From positions 80,454 to 144,453 of the forward strand of contig NZ_AZRK01000009.1 of the NCBI RefSeq assembly GCF_002895485.1: a stretch of DNA of 64,000 nucleotides, read 5' to 3'. Origin of the DNA: Petrotoga sp. 9PWA.NaAc.5.4 (GTDB lineage Bacteria; Thermotogota; Thermotogae; Petrotogales; Petrotogaceae). Below are positions 1-8,667 of the stretch, piece after piece. Under the pieces are notes generated by a model. The model saw only the letters and a program-made list of their open reading frames with translations, was not told the DNA's origin and did not search any database. A program made the position numbers and the translations under genes. Every line of letters starts with the position of its first letter. Positions within the stretch are counted from its first letter, which is position 1.

Positions 1-1
1 T

Positions 2-556
2 AAGTATGGTTTCATTTCTGCTTATATAAAAAGTGTAAGAGGTAGTGATCCAGACGCCGCTATTTTATATCTTGCTTACATGTTAGAAAGCGGTGAAGAT
101 CCTATGTATATTGCAAGAAGAATGGTTATTTTATCTTCAGAAGATATTGGCTTAGCTGACCCTAACGCTATAAACATAGCAGTTTCTGCGATGGTGGCAA
201 CAGAACATATAGGATATCCTGAATGTTATTTGCCTTTATCTGAAGCAACACTTTATTTGTGTGCATGTCCAAAATCTAATTCGTCTTATTTAGCTTATGC
301 TCAAGCTAAAGAATTTATAAGTCAAAATAATTTTGAAATACCTGCCAAATTAATAAATCCCTTAAATAAAACGATGCAAAAACAAGGATTCGGTTTAAAT
401 TATAAGTATCCTCACGATTATGGAGGATTTGTAAAAGAAAGTTATATGCCTGAAGGTTTTGAAAAACTACAGTTTTTTACTCCCAAAGATATTGGCGTTG
501 AAAAAAGGATAAAAGAAAGATTAAAAGAACTATGGAAAGATCAAAAAAAATATTAA
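2..556 (+). CDS. rarA: Replication-associated recombination protein A (RarA/MgsA), 3' part only
   Basis: The reading frame is open from the first bases of the window, so the gene starts upstream and only about 184 C-terminal residues are present. They show the conserved MgsA C-terminal region: an ISAYIKSVRGSDPDAA-like segment, then MLESGEDPMYIARR and VILSSEDIGLADP, which are hallmarks of the RarA tetramerisation region. The AAA+ ATPase half with Walker motifs is outside the window. RarA acts at stalled replication forks. An internal ATG at position 80 is not the real start, because the homology continues upstream of it. Family assignment is firm; nothing can be said about its promoter. Confidence 0.9.
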   Translation, partial: KYGFISAYIKSVRGSDPDAAILYLAYMLESGEDPMYIARRMVILSSEDIGLADPNAINIAVSAMVATEHIGYPECYLPLSEATLYLCACPKSNSSYLAYAQAKEFISQNNFEIPAKLINPLNKTMQKQGFGLNYKYPHDYGGFVKESYMPEGFEKLQFFTPKDIGVEKRIKERLKELWKDQKKY

Positions 557-679
557 AAACGTGAAAATGAATTTTTTTTCATTTTTTAAAAATGAAAAAG
601 GAACAATGAAATATTTTTCACCAAAAACAAATAATTGTTAATAAATATGAATAAAATTGTTTATTTAAACTTTTCTTGC

Positions 680-709
680 TTGACAATTCGTGTTCACATA
701 TATTATAAT
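680..709 (+). promoter_or_regulatory. Sigma-70-type promoter for the first ABC transporter operon
   Basis: TTGACA (680-685) and TATAAT (704-709) are separated by 18 bp and preceded by A/T tracts that resemble an UP element. The predicted start lies about 70 nt before the first ATPase gene. The same layout (TTGACA, 18 bp, TATAAT) is found at 8414-8443 before the second transporter operon. Confidence 0.75.
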
Positions 710-793
710 TAATGGAGACATAATAAATAAAGGTTTTTTAGAAATAAAAAATAATAGGATTCGAACTTATAATCAGCTGATGAGGTGAATATA

Positions 794-1849
794 TTGGATA
801 TACCAATACTTGATGTGAGAAATTTAAGTACTCATTTTCCTATAGCAGAAGGAACAGTAAAAGCTGTAAATCAAGTTTTTTTTACCTTAAATAAAAATGA
901 ATCACTGGGTATTGTTGGAGAAACGGGATCAGGTAAAAGTGTTACGATGAAGTCGGTTATGGGTTTAATAAAGAAACCTGGTTATGTTACGGAAGATAGT
1001 CAGATTTTGTTTTATACCGATGAGTTTAATAAAAAAGGTCAAAAAGAATATGTAGATCTTGCAAAGATAAAATCAAAAGATTTTACTAGAATAAGAGGAA
1101 AACATATAGGCATGGTTTTTCAAGATCCAATGTCTTCGTTGAATCCAATGTTTACAATAGCTGATCAAATGATAGAAACTATAGTATATCATCAGAACGT
1201 GTCAATTGATGAAGCAAGAGAGAGAGCTATAAAGCTTTTAGATGATGTAGGAATAGCTAATCCTGATGAAAGAATAGATAATTATCCTTTTCAGTTTTCA
1301 GGCGGGCAAAGGCAGAGGATAGTTATAGCTATAAGCCTTTCTTGTAATCCTGAAATTCTTATAGCTGATGAACCAACTACTGCTTTAGATGTTACCATTC
1401 AAGCTCAAATATTAGAATTGATGAAAGATTTGCAAAACGAATATGAAATGGGCTTAATATATATAACTCATGACTTATCTGTTATTGCTGAAATTGCAGA
1501 TAAAGTTATGGTTATGTACGGTGGTACACAGATGGAAGTAGCAGACATTTATACATTATTTGAAAAACCTATGCATCCATATACTAATGCACTATTTTCA
1601 TGTATTCCAAGGCATGATATAAAGAAAGAGGAGCTCAATCCTATAAAAGGTCAGCCTCCAGTGATGCTTGATCCACCTCCATTGTGCCCTTTTTTGCCAA
1701 GATGTCAAAATTCAATAGATAAATGTAAGAAAGAATGGCCGGATCTTGTTGAAATTGAAGAAGATCATTTTTTGAGATGTTTTAATCCTAATACAACATT
1801 TTCTAAAGATGGCTCAAAATTTTTAGATAGCAGCAAGGAGGCACTTTAA
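794..1849 (+). CDS. Peptide-type ABC transporter ATP-binding protein (OppD/DppD family)
   Basis: About 350 residues forming one nucleotide-binding subunit of an oligopeptide/dipeptide-class importer, a cytoplasmic ATPase. Walker A is GETGSGKS, the Q-loop region is [10 protein letters not shown], the signature is FSGGQRQR and Walker B is [12 protein letters not shown]. The C-terminal part has the cysteine-containing oligopeptide-transporter extension ([10 protein letters not shown]...CKKEWP). I prefer the TTG at 794, which has GAGGTG at 782-787 as its Shine-Dalgarno. The GTG at 785 overlaps that site and would add three residues. The stop codon overlaps the ATG of the next gene (TAATG), which implies translational coupling. 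The transported substrate cannot be read from the sequence. Confidence 0.88.
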   Translation: MDIPILDVRNLSTHFPIAEGTVKAVNQVFFTLNKNESLGIVGETGSGKSVTMKSVMGLIKKPGYVTEDSQILFYTDEFNKKGQKEYVDLAKIKSKDFTRIRGKHIGMVFQDPMSSLNPMFTIADQMIETIVYHQNVSIDEARERAIKLLDDVGIANPDERIDNYPFQFSGGQRQRIVIAISLSCNPEILIADEPTTALDVTIQAQILELMKDLQNEYEMGLIYITHDLSVIAEIADKVMVMYGGTQMEVADIYTLFEKPMHPYTNALFSCIPRHDIKKEELNPIKGQPPVMLDPPPLCPFLPRCQNSIDKCKKEWPDLVEIEEDHFLRCFNPNTTFSKDGSKFLDSSKEAL

Positions 1850-3051
1850 TGCTTTTAAAAGTTCGAAATCTCAAAAAATATTTTCCTATAAAACAAGGGT
1901 TCTTGATAGATAGAACAGTAGGATATATAAAAGCAGTGGATGGAGTAAGCTTAGAGTTAGATGAAAATGAAACATATGGTTTAGTTGGAGAATCTGGTTG
2001 TGGAAAAACAACTGTAGGGAAAACTATTTTAAGATTAGAAGACCCGACAACAGGCAAAATATTCCTAAACGATGAAGAGACATCACATTATTTTCTGAGT
2101 AAAAGAGAAGGGATAAAATATTTACAAAGAGAATACATTGATAAAGCAGATGAATTTTTAGATAAATTTGGAAGTAAAGAAAAAGTTTTAGAAGAAGTAG
2201 AGGATGTTGAAAAAAAATATCTCAAATACTATTTCGATAATGGTAAGGAAAAGTTCTTTGAATACATGTATAGAGGCATTGATGATAAAAGAGCGCAATT
2301 TAGAAAAAGTGTTCAAATTGTTTTTCAAGATCCAACTTCTTCGTTAAATTCAAGAATGACCGTGGGTCAGATGTTGATGGAACCTTTGCTTTTTCATAGA
2401 ATTGCTAAAAATAGGCTTCAAGCTAAAAATATTGTACTTGATATTTTACAAAAAGTAGGCTTAAAATCATATCATTCAGATAGATATCCACATCAATTTT
2501 CTGGTGGACAAAGGCAAAGAGTTGCAGTAGCAAGAGCTATAATTTTAAATCCTAAATTGATAATTTTAGACGAGCCAACTTCAGCACTTGATGTTTCAGT
2601 TCAAGCACAAATAATTAATTTACTCAAAGAGTTACAGAAAGAATTTAAAGTTGGATATCTTTTTATTTCTCACGATTTGGGATTAGTAAGGTTTATTTCG
2701 GATCATGTAGGGGTTATGTATTTAGGAAGGGTCGTAGAATATGGAGATGGAACTGAAATATTTGACAATACTTTACACCCATATTCTCAAGCTTTACTTG
2801 AAGCTGCACCATTACCTGATCCTAAGAAGAGAAGAGACAGAAAAAAGTACCTTGTAAAGGGACAAGTGCCAAGTCCAGTTAATAGACCTAAAGGATGTTT
2901 TTTCAATCCAAGATGTAGATTTGCAATGAACCTATGTAAAGAAAATTATCCAGATTTTTATAAAGTTAATGAAAAACATCAAGTAGCATGCTTTTTATAT
3001 CAAGCAGAAGAAAATTTTTCAAAGAATAAGGAAGTCAGTAAATTACATTAA
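1849..3051 (+). CDS. Peptide-type ABC transporter ATP-binding protein (OppF/DppF family) with an insertion
   Basis: A 400-residue partner ATPase of the preceding gene; the two normally form a heterodimer. Walker A is GESGCGKT, the Q-loop is FQDPTSSLN, the signature FSGGQRQR and Walker [13 protein letters not shown]. The C-terminal OppF-type extension contains a CFFNPRC segment. Between Walker A and the Q-loop there are about 100 residues, against about 50 in the equivalent paralogue at 14696. The extra stretch is lysine/glutamate-rich and probably helical ([12 protein letters not shown]...). It overlaps the previous gene by one base and is followed 29 bp later by the binding-protein gene. Family assignment is secure; the role of the insertion is unknown. 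Confidence 0.88.
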   Translation: MLLKVRNLKKYFPIKQGFLIDRTVGYIKAVDGVSLELDENETYGLVGESGCGKTTVGKTILRLEDPTTGKIFLNDEETSHYFLSKREGIKYLQREYIDKADEFLDKFGSKEKVLEEVEDVEKKYLKYYFDNGKEKFFEYMYRGIDDKRAQFRKSVQIVFQDPTSSLNSRMTVGQMLMEPLLFHRIAKNRLQAKNIVLDILQKVGLKSYHSDRYPHQFSGGQRQRVAVARAIILNPKLIILDEPTSALDVSVQAQIINLLKELQKEFKVGYLFISHDLGLVRFISDHVGVMYLGRVVEYGDGTEIFDNTLHPYSQALLEAAPLPDPKKRRDRKKYLVKGQVPSPVNRPKGCFFNPRCRFAMNLCKENYPDFYKVNEKHQVACFLYQAEENFSKNKEVSKLH

Positions 3052-3080
3052 ACGAAAATAACAAAAAAGGAGGGGTATGC

Positions 3081-4841
3081 ATGAAAAAGTTTTTAGTGGT
3101 TTTAGTCCTTTTGTTAAGTACATTAGTACTTTTTGCTCAGGAGGCTTACAATCCTGAGTGGTTGATAGCTGATGTAGAAGGTGGGAAAAAAGGTGGAACT
3201 CTTTACCTTGCAACAACAGCTGGTCCAAAAACCTTAAATACATACTGGGCTCAAGAGACTTCTTCGTCAGTTGTAATAAACCAAGGAGATATTTCACTTT
3301 TAGGTAGCGATTTTTATGGTCAACCTACGGAGCCTTCTCTTGCAAAGGAATGGGGCGTTGAGACTACAGAAGATGGAGGTACTCTATATTGGTTTGTAAT
3401 GAGAGAAGGAGTAAAGTGGTCAGATGGTCATCCATTGACAATAGATGATGTAGTATTTACATGGGAAAAAATTATAGTCCCGGATTTAACAGCTGATGGT
3501 AATGATTTTTATAAGGATTCAGAGGGAAACCTTCCAGAGCTAACGGTTGAAGGTAATAAACTTATGTTCAAATATCCAAGTAGATTTAGATTTGGATTTG
3601 AAACTTTGGGTGGTTTTGCAATAATGCCTAAACATGTTCTTGAAGACAAAGTCACCGATGCAGAAACATTTCAGTCCACATGGACTGTTGAGCAGGTTAA
3701 TCAAATAGTGGTAGGAGGACCGTTTAGAGTTACGGAATATATTGAAGGTGTGAGAGTAACTCTTGAAAGGAATCCTTATTATTTTGCTAAATCAAAAGAC
3801 GGTGTTCAATTACCTTACCTTGATAGGATAGTTTTTGAAATTGTTTCGGACACGAACGTTGAAAGGTTAAAATTTGAAGCCGGTGAAATAGATATGATAG
3901 GGCCTCAAGCAAAGGACTTCCCTTCTTTGAGAGCAAAAGCTGCACAAAAAGGTTGGAGAGTAATAGTAGGTCCAACCACAGCGGCTTCTAACTTTGTTGC
4001 TTTTAATTTCAATGCGGCAGATCCTGTTCATAGAGAATGGTTTAGAAACGATAATTTCAGGAAGGCTGTTGCGTATGCTTATGATAAGCAAACTATTATA
4101 GATACTTTGTACAATGGTTTAGGAGAGCCAACTTACGGTCCAAGAACAAGTTCTTCTGCTTTCTATAATCCAGAAGTAGAAAATCTTGGTTTCAGATATT
4201 CTCTTGTTACAGCTCGAAGATTACTTCAAGAGGGAGGATTTTCTTGGAATGATAAAGGTCAATTAATAGACTGGAACGGAAATGTTGTAGAATTTGAGTT
4301 GAATACTAATGCTGAGAATGCAATGAGAGATGAAACCGCGGTTATTCTCGTAGATTCTTTGGCTAAACTTGGCATAAAAGTAAACTATAGACCTGTACAG
4401 TTTAATGCACTTGTTCAAAGAATGTATTCTCCGAACTGGGATGCTATTATCATAGGGTTAGTTGGTGGAGACGATCCTGGTTGGGGTGGCAATGTATGGT
4501 TATTGGATGGAGGCTTACATTTCTGGAATTGGTCTCCAGAAGTTATGGATTGGGTAGATCCGAATGAATATTGGGTACATCCGGCAGAAAAAAGAATAGA
4601 CGAAATAATGAGAATTCAACGTTCTATTTTAGACAAAGAAGAACTCCAAAAACTGTGGGATGAATGGCAATTATTGATCGCTGAAAATCAATTACTTGTT
4701 TATACTGTTTCTCAAAATTATTTGAATATCCATAAAAATACTTTGCATTTGTATCCTGTAGAAAAATATGGAACGATTAATCCGTATGGGTACTCTTATT
4801 CACCTGGTTTATGGGCAATCGAGTACGCTTGGAAAGAATAA
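3081..4841 (+). CDS. Extracellular solute-binding protein, family 5 (canonical domain order)
   Basis: A 586-residue substrate-binding lipoprotein-like or secreted protein of the Opp/Dpp class. The N terminus is a typical signal peptide (MKKFLVVLVLLLSTLVLFA-QEA). The domain order is the usual one: WSDGHPLTIDDVVFTWEK near residue 115, GGPFRVTEYIEGVRVTLERN near 215, LDRIVFEIVSDTNVE near 250, then FRKAVAYAYDKQTII near 325. The start has a strong GGAGGGG site. The gene sits between the two ATPase genes and a terminator, so it is probably more abundant than the permeases. The ligand could be a peptide or an oligosaccharide; Thermotogota use this family for both. Confidence 0.9.
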   Translation: MKKFLVVLVLLLSTLVLFAQEAYNPEWLIADVEGGKKGGTLYLATTAGPKTLNTYWAQETSSSVVINQGDISLLGSDFYGQPTEPSLAKEWGVETTEDGGTLYWFVMREGVKWSDGHPLTIDDVVFTWEKIIVPDLTADGNDFYKDSEGNLPELTVEGNKLMFKYPSRFRFGFETLGGFAIMPKHVLEDKVTDAETFQSTWTVEQVNQIVVGGPFRVTEYIEGVRVTLERNPYYFAKSKDGVQLPYLDRIVFEIVSDTNVERLKFEAGEIDMIGPQAKDFPSLRAKAAQKGWRVIVGPTTAASNFVAFNFNAADPVHREWFRNDNFRKAVAYAYDKQTIIDTLYNGLGEPTYGPRTSSSAFYNPEVENLGFRYSLVTARRLLQEGGFSWNDKGQLIDWNGNVVEFELNTNAENAMRDETAVILVDSLAKLGIKVNYRPVQFNALVQRMYSPNWDAIIIGLVGGDDPGWGGNVWLLDGGLHFWNWSPEVMDWVDPNEYWVHPAEKRIDEIMRIQRSILDKEELQKLWDEWQLLIAENQLLVYTVSQNYLNIHKNTLHLYPVEKYGTINPYGYSYSPGLWAIEYAWKE

Positions 4842-4865
4842 TAATTTAGATTCGATATATGTGAG

Positions 4866-4894
4866 AAGGCGGAGGGGAAACCTTCTGCCTTTTT
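4866..4894 (+). terminator. Rho-independent terminator after the first binding-protein gene
   Basis: An 11-bp stem (4866-4876 with 4881-4891, including two G-T wobbles) closes a GAAA tetraloop and runs straight into a T-tract. It lies 25 bp after the binding-protein stop codon and before the permease genes. Confidence 0.85.
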
Positions 4895-5084
4895 AAATTA
4901 GAGATAAGATGATTTATAAATAATATAAAATAAAAATGAAGATTTTTTAAAAATTTAAATCTAAAAGGCAGATAAAAGTTAGGCTGTAGAATTTTGAAAG
5001 ACAGTAATTTTTTAAAATAAATGATTTAGAAATTAAGATCTTTTGGGTAATAATTTTTAGAATTTAAAGTGGATTTAGTGTAAA

Positions 5085-5580
5085 GTCTTCTATCTATTTT
5101 CCATGCAAGTAGCGAAAAAGTTAAAGAAATTCATATTTTGTGAGGATTAAAATTGATGATGTATTTTTGAAAAAACTAAATGTCAAAAAATTTGTAGAAT
5201 CTGAGTTTCATAATTTTTAAAGTGAGTAAAAAAGTATAAATAGGTACTTTAGAAATGACAACTTTCTAAAAACAAGCTTTTGAATTTATAACGGGTTCAG
5301 GGCCGAGCTCTCTCCTCTCTTCTTAGCTCCATGTAGCGAAAAAGTTAAAGAAATTCATATTTTGCAAGGATTAGATAAGAACTTTAGAAATGAGAATTTT
5401 TAAAAAATAAGATTTTGAATTTACAATGGGTTCAGGGCGGAGCCCTCTTCCCCACATTCGGTACAAGTACCGAAAAGTTAAAGAAATTCATATTTTGTGA
5501 GGATTAAAATTGATGATATATTTTTGAAAAAACTAAACGTCAAAAAATTTGTAGAATCTTTCATAATTTTTAAAGTGAGT
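5085..5580 (+). repeat. Dispersed leader repeat, copy A (three tandem units) upstream of the permease genes
   Basis: This fills most of the 770-bp gap between the binding protein and the permeases. Unit 1 (about 5085-5228) is 5'-truncated, unit 2 begins with ACTTTAGAAAT at 5246 and unit 3 with the same 11-mer at 5381. Units 2 and 3 carry the AGGGC-NNN-GCYCT hairpin. Unit 3 also has CGGTAC-AA-GTACCG. Units 1 and 3 share about 130 nearly identical bases that end in TTTTTAAAGTGAGT. The last right end is at 5580, 31 nt before the TTG start of the permease. Bases 4895-5084 show no gene, only AT-rich sequence. Confidence 0.85.
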
Positions 5581-5611
5581 AAAAAAGTATGAAGGTAAGG
5601 AGGTACTTATT

Positions 5612-6586
5612 TTGCTTAAATACATAATTAGGAGATTAATTCTTGCCATTCCTGTATTATTAGGCGTGTCTGTCGTATCTTTTTTTGTAATGCAACTTGC
5701 ACCAGGAGATTTTTTAGATACTTATAGAATAAATCCAAACATATCTCGTGCTAAAATTCAAGAACTCGAAACTTTATATGGGTTGGATAAAGGACCTGTC
5801 ACTCAGTATTTCCTGTGGTTAGGAAACGTTTTAAAAGGTAATTGGGGATATTCTTTTGTTTATAAAATTGATGTGTGGGTTGTATTGATGAGAAGGCTTT
5901 CGGCAACTTTGTTGTTAGGAGTTACAACATTTATTTTTACTTGGGGAATTGGCATACCTTTAGGTATAGTTAGTGCTTTGCATCAGTATAAAGCTACTGA
6001 TCAGATCCTTACAACAATTGGTTTAATAGGGATTTCTATTCCAAACTTTTTTTTCGCACTTTTGTGGTTGATGTGGAGTGCAAATACAGGTATTTTTCCT
6101 ATTGGAGGAATGTTATCTCGAGAGTTCGCTAATTTGCCCTGGTACAAGCAAATTGGAGATTATTTTTGGCATGTTACTGGACCCATGGTTACTTTAGGAA
6201 CAGCTTCATTAGCTGGGACTATGCGTGTTATGAGAGGGCAAATGCTTGATGAAATGAATCAAGATTATGTAGAATTTGCAAGGGCAAAAGGAATGCCGGA
6301 AGATATTGTTATATACAAGCATACTTTAAGAAATGCGATAAACCCTATAATTACCTCTCTTGGTTTCAGTTTATCTTCAATACTTGGAGGAGCTCTTATT
6401 ACGGAATATATTTTTTCATGGCCGGGTCTCGGTACTTTAATGAGAGATGCAATTTTTCAACAAGATATTTATTTAGTTATGGCTAATTTACTTTTGCAAG
6501 GAATATTGTTAGTTATTGGTAATTTAATAGCTGACTTATTATTAGCAGCTTCTGATCCTCGAGTAAGGCTTAGAATGAGTGCTTAA
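5612..6586 (+). CDS. Peptide-type ABC transporter permease (DppB/OppB family)
   Basis: A 324-residue inner-membrane permease with the N-terminal signature YIIRRLILAIPVLLGVSVVSF and about six membrane segments. The EAA-like loop is EFARAKGMPEDIVIYKHTLRNA, and the C-terminal part GALITEYIFSWPGLG is typical of DppB. The TTG start is chosen for its AAGGAGG site at 5598-5604. It pairs with the permease that follows 15 bp later. It is separated from its ATPase and binding-protein genes by a terminator and a repeat array, so it probably has its own transcript start. Confidence 0.9.
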   Translation: MLKYIIRRLILAIPVLLGVSVVSFFVMQLAPGDFLDTYRINPNISRAKIQELETLYGLDKGPVTQYFLWLGNVLKGNWGYSFVYKIDVWVVLMRRLSATLLLGVTTFIFTWGIGIPLGIVSALHQYKATDQILTTIGLIGISIPNFFFALLWLMWSANTGIFPIGGMLSREFANLPWYKQIGDYFWHVTGPMVTLGTASLAGTMRVMRGQMLDEMNQDYVEFARAKGMPEDIVIYKHTLRNAINPIITSLGFSLSSILGGALITEYIFSWPGLGTLMRDAIFQQDIYLVMANLLLQGILLVIGNLIADLLLAASDPRVRLRMSA

Positions 6587-6601
6587 TGGAGGGATAGATA
6601 A

Positions 6602-8284
6602 GTGGATGGCAAAAAAAATAAAGACGTAAAAGTTGACAATCAAATAGGTGAATTAGAAAACGGTGAAGAACTTTTTGAAAGAGAATTTATGTCTACACCT
6701 GCTCTTATTTGGAGAGCACTAAGGAAACATAAGTTAGGGATGATTTCTTTATGGGTTTTGATAATCCTTTATTTGTGTGCGATCTTTGCTGATTTTATAT
6801 CTCCTATGAATCCTTTTAATAACCATATAAAGTATAGGTTTGCTCAACCATCTAAAATATATAGAAAAGATATTTTTACGGGTGAAAGAATTGGTCCGCA
6901 CACTTACCTTTATCTTTTAGAAAGGGATCCTGTAACTTATCAGAGTAGATATGTAGAGGCTACTCATTTTGATATAATAAAGGCATTAGATCCAGAATCA
7001 GGAGAGTTTACAACTTTTGAATTAGGAGCTTATAATTCTACCTACGGAGCTACCGTTACAGATATAACATATAATTTTAAAAATACGTTAATGGCTAAAA
7101 CTGTTGATGGAGAATATATAGAACTAACAAGCAGTTATAAATATGATCAAAACCTTATTCCTTTATATTATTTTGACATATATCAAAGTGAAACTAAGGT
7201 ATCTTTAACTGAAGAAGGACTTATAGATGTTAATAATTCAAAATTTTTAGTTGGTGAACCTATTTTGACAAATATTGATACTCGAGATTTTATTATTGCC
7301 GAACATAAGAATAACTTTAGATATGGCTATAAGTTAGCTGATAAAGAAATTGTAAGTATAGATACCTTCACTGTTTTAGAAGAGATAGATGTTTATTTTG
7401 ATTATTTACCAGTTGCCTTAACGCCATCTGATTTAAAAGCGGTTAATCTAAAAAATTATCCAATTAAATTTTTTATACATTCTTGGGATTACAAACTTTT
7501 TGGCTTAATACCTACAGATTTACACTTGTTTGGCGTGGAAAAATCTTTGCTTCCCTCTATATCAGATTATTCATCTAATGATGGTATATTCTATTTATGG
7601 GGTTCAGATCAATATGGGAGAGATATACTAAGTAGAATATTTTTTGCTTCACGTATATCTTTATCTATTGGATTAGTAGGTATATTATTGACCTTCTCAA
7701 TAGGCATACTTTTGGGTGGAGTTGCGGGCTATTTTGGAGGATGGATAGATGAAGTTCTTATGAGAATAACAGAGGTTTTAATGTCAATTCCAAGTTTGTA
7801 TTTAATATTAACTTTAAGTGCTGTTTTGCCCAGCAACATTTCACCAGAAATAAGATACTTGTTGATTGTAGTAATATTATCTTTTATAGGATGGCCTGGC
7901 ATGACAAGGGTTATTCGAGGTATGACTATGGGATTAAAACAAACCGAATTTGTTGAGGCAGCAATTGCTTTGGGTTATCCACCACGAAAGGTGATATGGA
8001 ATCATTTATTACCTAATACTTATACTTATGTTATTGTTTCAGCCACGCTTTCTATTCCTTCTTATATTCTTGGAGAAGCGAGTCTCAGTTTTTTAGGTGT
8101 AGGTATAACAGAACCAGGAGCTTCTTGGGGATTGATGCTTTCTCAGGCTCAAGATATAGAAGTTATGACGAATTATCCTTGGGTTTTAATACCAGGAATA
8201 TTTATTTTCATAACAGTTCTTGCTTTTAACTTATTTGGCGATGCTATAAGAGATGCTTTAGATCCAAGAGCTTTAGGAATATAA
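6602..8284 (+). CDS. Peptide-type ABC transporter permease (DppC/OppC family) with a large extracytoplasmic insert
   Basis: A 560-residue second permease subunit, far longer than the usual 280-380 residues. The first membrane segment (LGMISLWVLIILYLCAIFA) is near residue 45. The remaining five begin near residue 350 (RISLSIGLVGILLTFSIGIL). Between them lie about 280 residues without membrane segments, rich in Tyr/Thr/Asp and presumably outside the membrane. The permease core carries the coupling loop EAAIALGYPPRKVIWNHLLP. The start is GTG with a GGAGGG site. Likely partner of the upstream DppB-type subunit. The insert may contact the binding protein; this is inference. Confidence 0.88.
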   Translation: MDGKKNKDVKVDNQIGELENGEELFEREFMSTPALIWRALRKHKLGMISLWVLIILYLCAIFADFISPMNPFNNHIKYRFAQPSKIYRKDIFTGERIGPHTYLYLLERDPVTYQSRYVEATHFDIIKALDPESGEFTTFELGAYNSTYGATVTDITYNFKNTLMAKTVDGEYIELTSSYKYDQNLIPLYYFDIYQSETKVSLTEEGLIDVNNSKFLVGEPILTNIDTRDFIIAEHKNNFRYGYKLADKEIVSIDTFTVLEEIDVYFDYLPVALTPSDLKAVNLKNYPIKFFIHSWDYKLFGLIPTDLHLFGVEKSLLPSISDYSSNDGIFYLWGSDQYGRDILSRIFFASRISLSIGLVGILLTFSIGILLGGVAGYFGGWIDEVLMRITEVLMSIPSLYLILTLSAVLPSNISPEIRYLLIVVILSFIGWPGMTRVIRGMTMGLKQTEFVEAAIALGYPPRKVIWNHLLPNTYTYVIVSATLSIPSYILGEASLSFLGVGITEPGASWGLMLSQAQDIEVMTNYPWVLIPGIFIFITVLAFNLFGDAIRDALDPRALGI

Positions 8285-8295
8285 TTAAATTTGAG

Positions 8296-8330
8296 AAAAA
8301 CACTCTCAAAACTTTTTAGAGAGTGTTTTT
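8296..8330 (+). terminator. Rho-independent terminator of the first ABC operon
   Basis: A perfect 12-bp inverted repeat, AAAAACACTCTC (8296-8307) with its complement at 8319-8330, closes an 11-nt loop and ends in a T-tract. It lies 12 bp after the permease stop codon. Confidence 0.88.
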
Positions 8331-8413
8331 TAAAGTTCTATGAAATTTTTTTCATTATTTAGCAATAAACAGTAATATTTTTATATAAATGCTGTTAATC
8401 AAATTTTTCGCGC

Positions 8414-8443
8414 TTGACAAAGAGTCTTAAAAACTATTATAAT
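8414..8443 (+). promoter_or_regulatory. Sigma-70-type promoter for the second ABC transporter operon
   Basis: TTGACA (8414-8419) and TATAAT (8438-8443) with 18-bp spacing, preceded by an AT-rich stretch. The leader to the binding-protein gene would be about 215 nt and includes a decayed copy of the dispersed repeat. The rest of the 8285-8667 gap holds only the upstream terminator and AT-rich sequence. Confidence 0.78.
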
Positions 8444-8563
8444 ATAGATATATAGTTTTAACTTGCTTAAATTACAGTTCTAAGGTTGAAAAATGTTTGA
8501 TTTTTTAGATTCTTATTAATGAATAAAAGTAATAATTGTTAAGAAATTTGTGACACAAATTTA

Positions 8564-8641
8564 GACACTTTAGAAAGGAAGAAGTTTGAAAAATAAGGTT
8601 TTAAATTTGTAATTAGGTTGAAGAGGTGTTTTAAAGACAGT
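8564..8641 (+). repeat. Dispersed leader repeat, copy B (decayed)
   Basis: The left end ACACTTTAGAAAGG and a segment matching the repeat's AATAAGNTTTNAATTT motif are followed by a GAGGTGTTTTAAAGACAGT right end. Both hairpins are missing. The right end is 26 nt before the start codon, close to the spacing of intact copies, and the orientation matches theirs. This is a weak call made by comparison with the clear copies. Confidence 0.4.
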
Positions 8642-8667
8642 AACGTAAATTGTAAAGGAGGGGTATT

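Noticed and set aside
5085..5580. The repeat array as an insertion sequence
   Set aside because: No transposase frame, and unit boundaries recur elsewhere without any coding interior; at most a non-autonomous element.
8285..8667. A riboswitch in the leader of the second ABC operon
   Set aside because: Apart from the promoter and a decayed repeat, no conserved aptamer-like core or expression platform could be made out by eye.
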